A stretch of 23,960 nucleotides of DNA from Halobacteriales archaeon QH_10_67_13 (GTDB lineage: Archaea; Halobacteriota; Halobacteria; Halobacteriales; Haloarculaceae), in contig PXQL01000040.1 of assembly GCA_003021335.1 (NCBI GenBank), positions 1 through 23,960 on the forward strand, read 5' to 3'. The translations under genes were made by a program, and so were the position numbers. The notes under the pieces are model-generated. The model made no database searches. It saw nothing but the letters and a program-made list of their open reading frames with translations, and was not told where the DNA came from. Shown in pieces: positions 22,150 to 23,960 of the stretch. How positions within the stretch are numbered: the stretch's first letter is position 1; each line of letters opens with the position of its first letter.

Positions 22150-23658
22150 ATGGCCAGGCGCACGATCCGGGTCGACTGGCGGGCGAGCCTCGATCTCGTC
22201 GGCCGGGTCCTCCTGTATCTCGTCGGGCCCCTTGCCGTGCCGCTTGCGCTTGCGGTGTACTACGGCGAGTCGCTTCTCCCCTTCGCCGTCGCGATCGCGG
22301 CCACGGTCGCCCTCGGCGGTGGCTTTCGGAGACTCGGCGACCCCGACCCCAAGCTCGGCCCCCGAGAGGCGTTTCTGGCGATCTCGCTGATCTGGCTGCT
22401 GATCGCCGTCGTCGGCGCTGTTCCGTTCGTCGTCGCCGGCGCCGGGACGATCGGGTCGCCGTTGAACGCCCTCTTCGAGTCGATGAGCGGGCTCACCACC
22501 ACCGGCGCGACCGTCCTCCGCGATTTCTCGGTGCACTCCCGGTCGATCATGATGTGGCGCCAGCTCATTCAGTGGCTCGGCGGGCTGGGGATTCTCATCC
22601 TCGCGACGGCCGTGCTGTCCTCGCTCGAGGTCGGCGGCGCCCAGCTGATGCAGTCGGAACAGCAGATCGACCGGGTCGACAAGCTCACGCCCCGAATCTC
22701 ACAGACCGCCCGCCTGATCTGGGGGCTGTACGTCGGGCTCACCGCGCTCGCGGCCGGGGTGTTCTGGGCGCTCGGGCTCTCCGGGCTAGCCCCGCGGATG
22801 GACCTGTACAACGCGGTCGCACACGCCCTGACCTCGGTCGCGACCGCCGGATTCTCCCCCGAGCCCCTGAGCGCCGGGGCCTTCGAGCCGATCGCTCAGT
22901 GGGCGATGGTTCCGTTCATGATCCTCGGCGCGACGAGTTTCATCCTGCTGTATTACGCGGTCACCGGCGATCCGATGCGCCTGCTGCGCAGCGACGAGTT
23001 TCACCTCTATCTCGGCGTGCTCGCGGGCCTGGCCGCGGTCGTGGCGGGCGTGCTCGCGGTCACCGCCGAGACGAGCTTCGGCCCCGAGGGGACGGTCCGG
23101 CACGCCGCGTTCAACGCCACCTCGATCCTGACGACGACGGGCTACGCGAGCACGGACTTCGAGCTGTGGGCCGGCGGGGCCAAGTTCGCGCTCTTTCTCG
23201 CGATGTTCGTCGGCGGGATGGCTGGGTCGACGACCTGCTCGATCAAATCCCTGCGCTGGCTGGTCGTGGTCAAGTCCCTCCGGCGGAATCTGTTCACCGC
23301 CGTGCGACCCTCCGCGATCCGCCCGGTCCGGGTCGCCGACACGCCGGTCGAAGAAGAGACAATTAAAGATGTCTACGCGTACATCCTGTTGAGTATTCTT
23401 ATTTTCGTGGTGCTCGCGCTCGTCGTTGTCGTCGACGCGGCACGGATCGGTGCCGGAGTCTCCGAGTTCGAGGCGATGGGCGCGGCGGCCTCGACGTTTC
23501 TCAACATCGGGCCTGCGTTTGGCGCGGCCGGGCCCTACGGCACCTACGAGGGCTTTGCCTCGACGAGCAAGGCGACGATGGTCGTGCTGATGTGGATCGG
23601 CCGCATCGAGATCATTCCCGTGCTCGTGCTGTTCACGAAGGCCTTCTGGACCTCGTGA
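22150..23658 (+). CDS. trkH: Trk potassium uptake membrane subunit TrkH
   Basis: A 502-residue K+ translocating protein with the four M1-P-M2 repeats of the TrkH/KtrB family. Pore segments with the selectivity Gly in TTG/TAG-type loops are visible: FESMSGLTTTGATVL, HALTSVATAGFSPEPLS, FNATSILTTTGYASTDF and ASTFLNIGPAFGAAGPYG. The C-terminal MVVLMWIGRIEIIPVLVLF is a family hallmark. The start ATG at 22150 lies 1 base after the trkA stop; the frame is open further upstream but that part overlaps trkA in another frame. With TrkA it forms the uptake system for the osmotic K+ pool. No disruption is visible. Confidence 0.95.
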   Translation: MARRTIRVDWRASLDLVGRVLLYLVGPLAVPLALAVYYGESLLPFAVAIAATVALGGGFRRLGDPDPKLGPREAFLAISLIWLLIAVVGAVPFVVAGAGTIGSPLNALFESMSGLTTTGATVLRDFSVHSRSIMMWRQLIQWLGGLGILILATAVLSSLEVGGAQLMQSEQQIDRVDKLTPRISQTARLIWGLYVGLTALAAGVFWALGLSGLAPRMDLYNAVAHALTSVATAGFSPEPLSAGAFEPIAQWAMVPFMILGATSFILLYYAVTGDPMRLLRSDEFHLYLGVLAGLAAVVAGVLAVTAETSFGPEGTVRHAAFNATSILTTTGYASTDFELWAGGAKFALFLAMFVGGMAGSTTCSIKSLRWLVVVKSLRRNLFTAVRPSAIRPVRVADTPVEEETIKDVYAYILLSILIFVVLALVVVVDAARIGAGVSEFEAMGAAASTFLNIGPAFGAAGPYGTYEGFASTSKATMVVLMWIGRIEIIPVLVLFTKAFWTS

Positions 23659-23727
23659 TCGCCCCGGAGCCGGTCGCCGACCCGTCCGTTCAACAGGTAC
23701 TTACAGCCGTCGGCCGAATTCCTGGTA

Positions 23728-23960
23728 ATGAGCGAGACCGAGTCAGATCCGGGCCACGAGGACAAGCGGGCCTATGAGTTCCGGAAGGTCATCGAGGAAC
23801 TCTCGGAGTACCGCGGCTCCGGCACCCAACTGGTCACCATCTACGTCCCAGAGGAACGCCAGCTCAGCGATGTCGTCGCCCACGTCACTCAGGAACACTC
23901 GGAAGCCAGCAACATCAAGTCCAAACAGACCCGGACGAACGTCCAAGACGCGCTCAAAAG
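23728..23960 (+). CDS. prf1: Peptide chain release factor aRF1, N-terminal part (runs off the window)
   Basis: The ATG at 23728 begins MSETESDPGHEDKRAYEFRK, then VIEELSEYRGSGTQLVTIYV and SEASNIKSKQTRTNVQDALK. The NIKS motif at residues 62-65 is the stop-codon-recognition signature of archaeal and eukaryotic class I release factors (aRF1/eRF1). The protein terminates translation at all three stop codons. The rest, including the GGQ domain, lies outside the window. A gap of 69 bases separates it from trkH, with a weak GTACTTAC element about 30 bases before the ATG, so it is probably transcribed on its own. Confidence 0.93.
   Translation, partial: MSETESDPGHEDKRAYEFRKVIEELSEYRGSGTQLVTIYVPEERQLSDVVAHVTQEHSEASNIKSKQTRTNVQDALK

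Noticed and set aside
1..23960. tRNA, rRNA, CRISPR arrays, insertion sequences, integrases, attachment sites
   Set aside because: I looked for cloverleaf-like segments with T-loop consensus, regular spaced repeats, transposase motifs and terminal inverted repeats and saw none that hold up by eye.

Overview
The window looks like chromosomal DNA from a halophilic archaeon (class Halobacteria). Evidence: high GC with strong GC bias at third codon positions; acidic, Asp/Glu-rich proteins; TATA-like elements about 25-30 bases before many start codons, which implies leaderless transcripts; and archaeal markers (thermosome, MptA, RNase P Rpp30, aRF1 and haloarchaeal Bat, Brp and halorhodopsin). I cannot name the genus from sequence alone.

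Layout. Bases 1-1300 hold the end of a HalX response regulator and GTP cyclohydrolase MptA (archaeal pterin/folate route). Bases 1301-1998 hold only a decayed CPBP-type membrane protease remnant. Bases 1999-3644 (-) are a thermosome gene broken by a frameshift, divergent from a membrane histidine kinase (3856-5553). Bases 5559-8280 (-) hold prephenate dehydratase and a tight cluster of a small SH3-like protein, a DUF54-type RNA-binding protein, Rpp30 and a nucleotidyltransferase. Bases 8375-9795 (+) hold a frameshifted Nudix gene and an unknown CxCxxC protein. Bases 9877-12177 form a convergent divalent-cation transport module: a duplicated PhoU/TrkA-C protein facing two MgtE half-transporters, the first of which has lost its C-terminus.

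Bases 12219-19729 are retinal/rhodopsin territory. A bat-brp pair (Bat regulator, Brp carotene dioxygenase) and a halorhodopsin gene flank an OLD-like AAA ATPase and several small membrane or hypothetical genes. A CTAG-centred palindrome sits just upstream of the halorhodopsin TATA box and may be a Bat-type activator site. Bases 20811-23658 are a trkA-trkH potassium-uptake operon, and the window ends in aRF1.

The most striking property is the number of damaged genes in otherwise conserved haloarchaeal loci: thermosome, Nudix, MgtE and a small membrane protein are frameshifted; Brp lacks the expected first metal-binding His motif; and there are CPBP and possibly UspA remnants. Either the assembly has repeated short deletions or this genome is losing genes. 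Raw-read inspection would decide. I did not find a convincing defence island, CRISPR array, insertion sequence, tRNA or rRNA.
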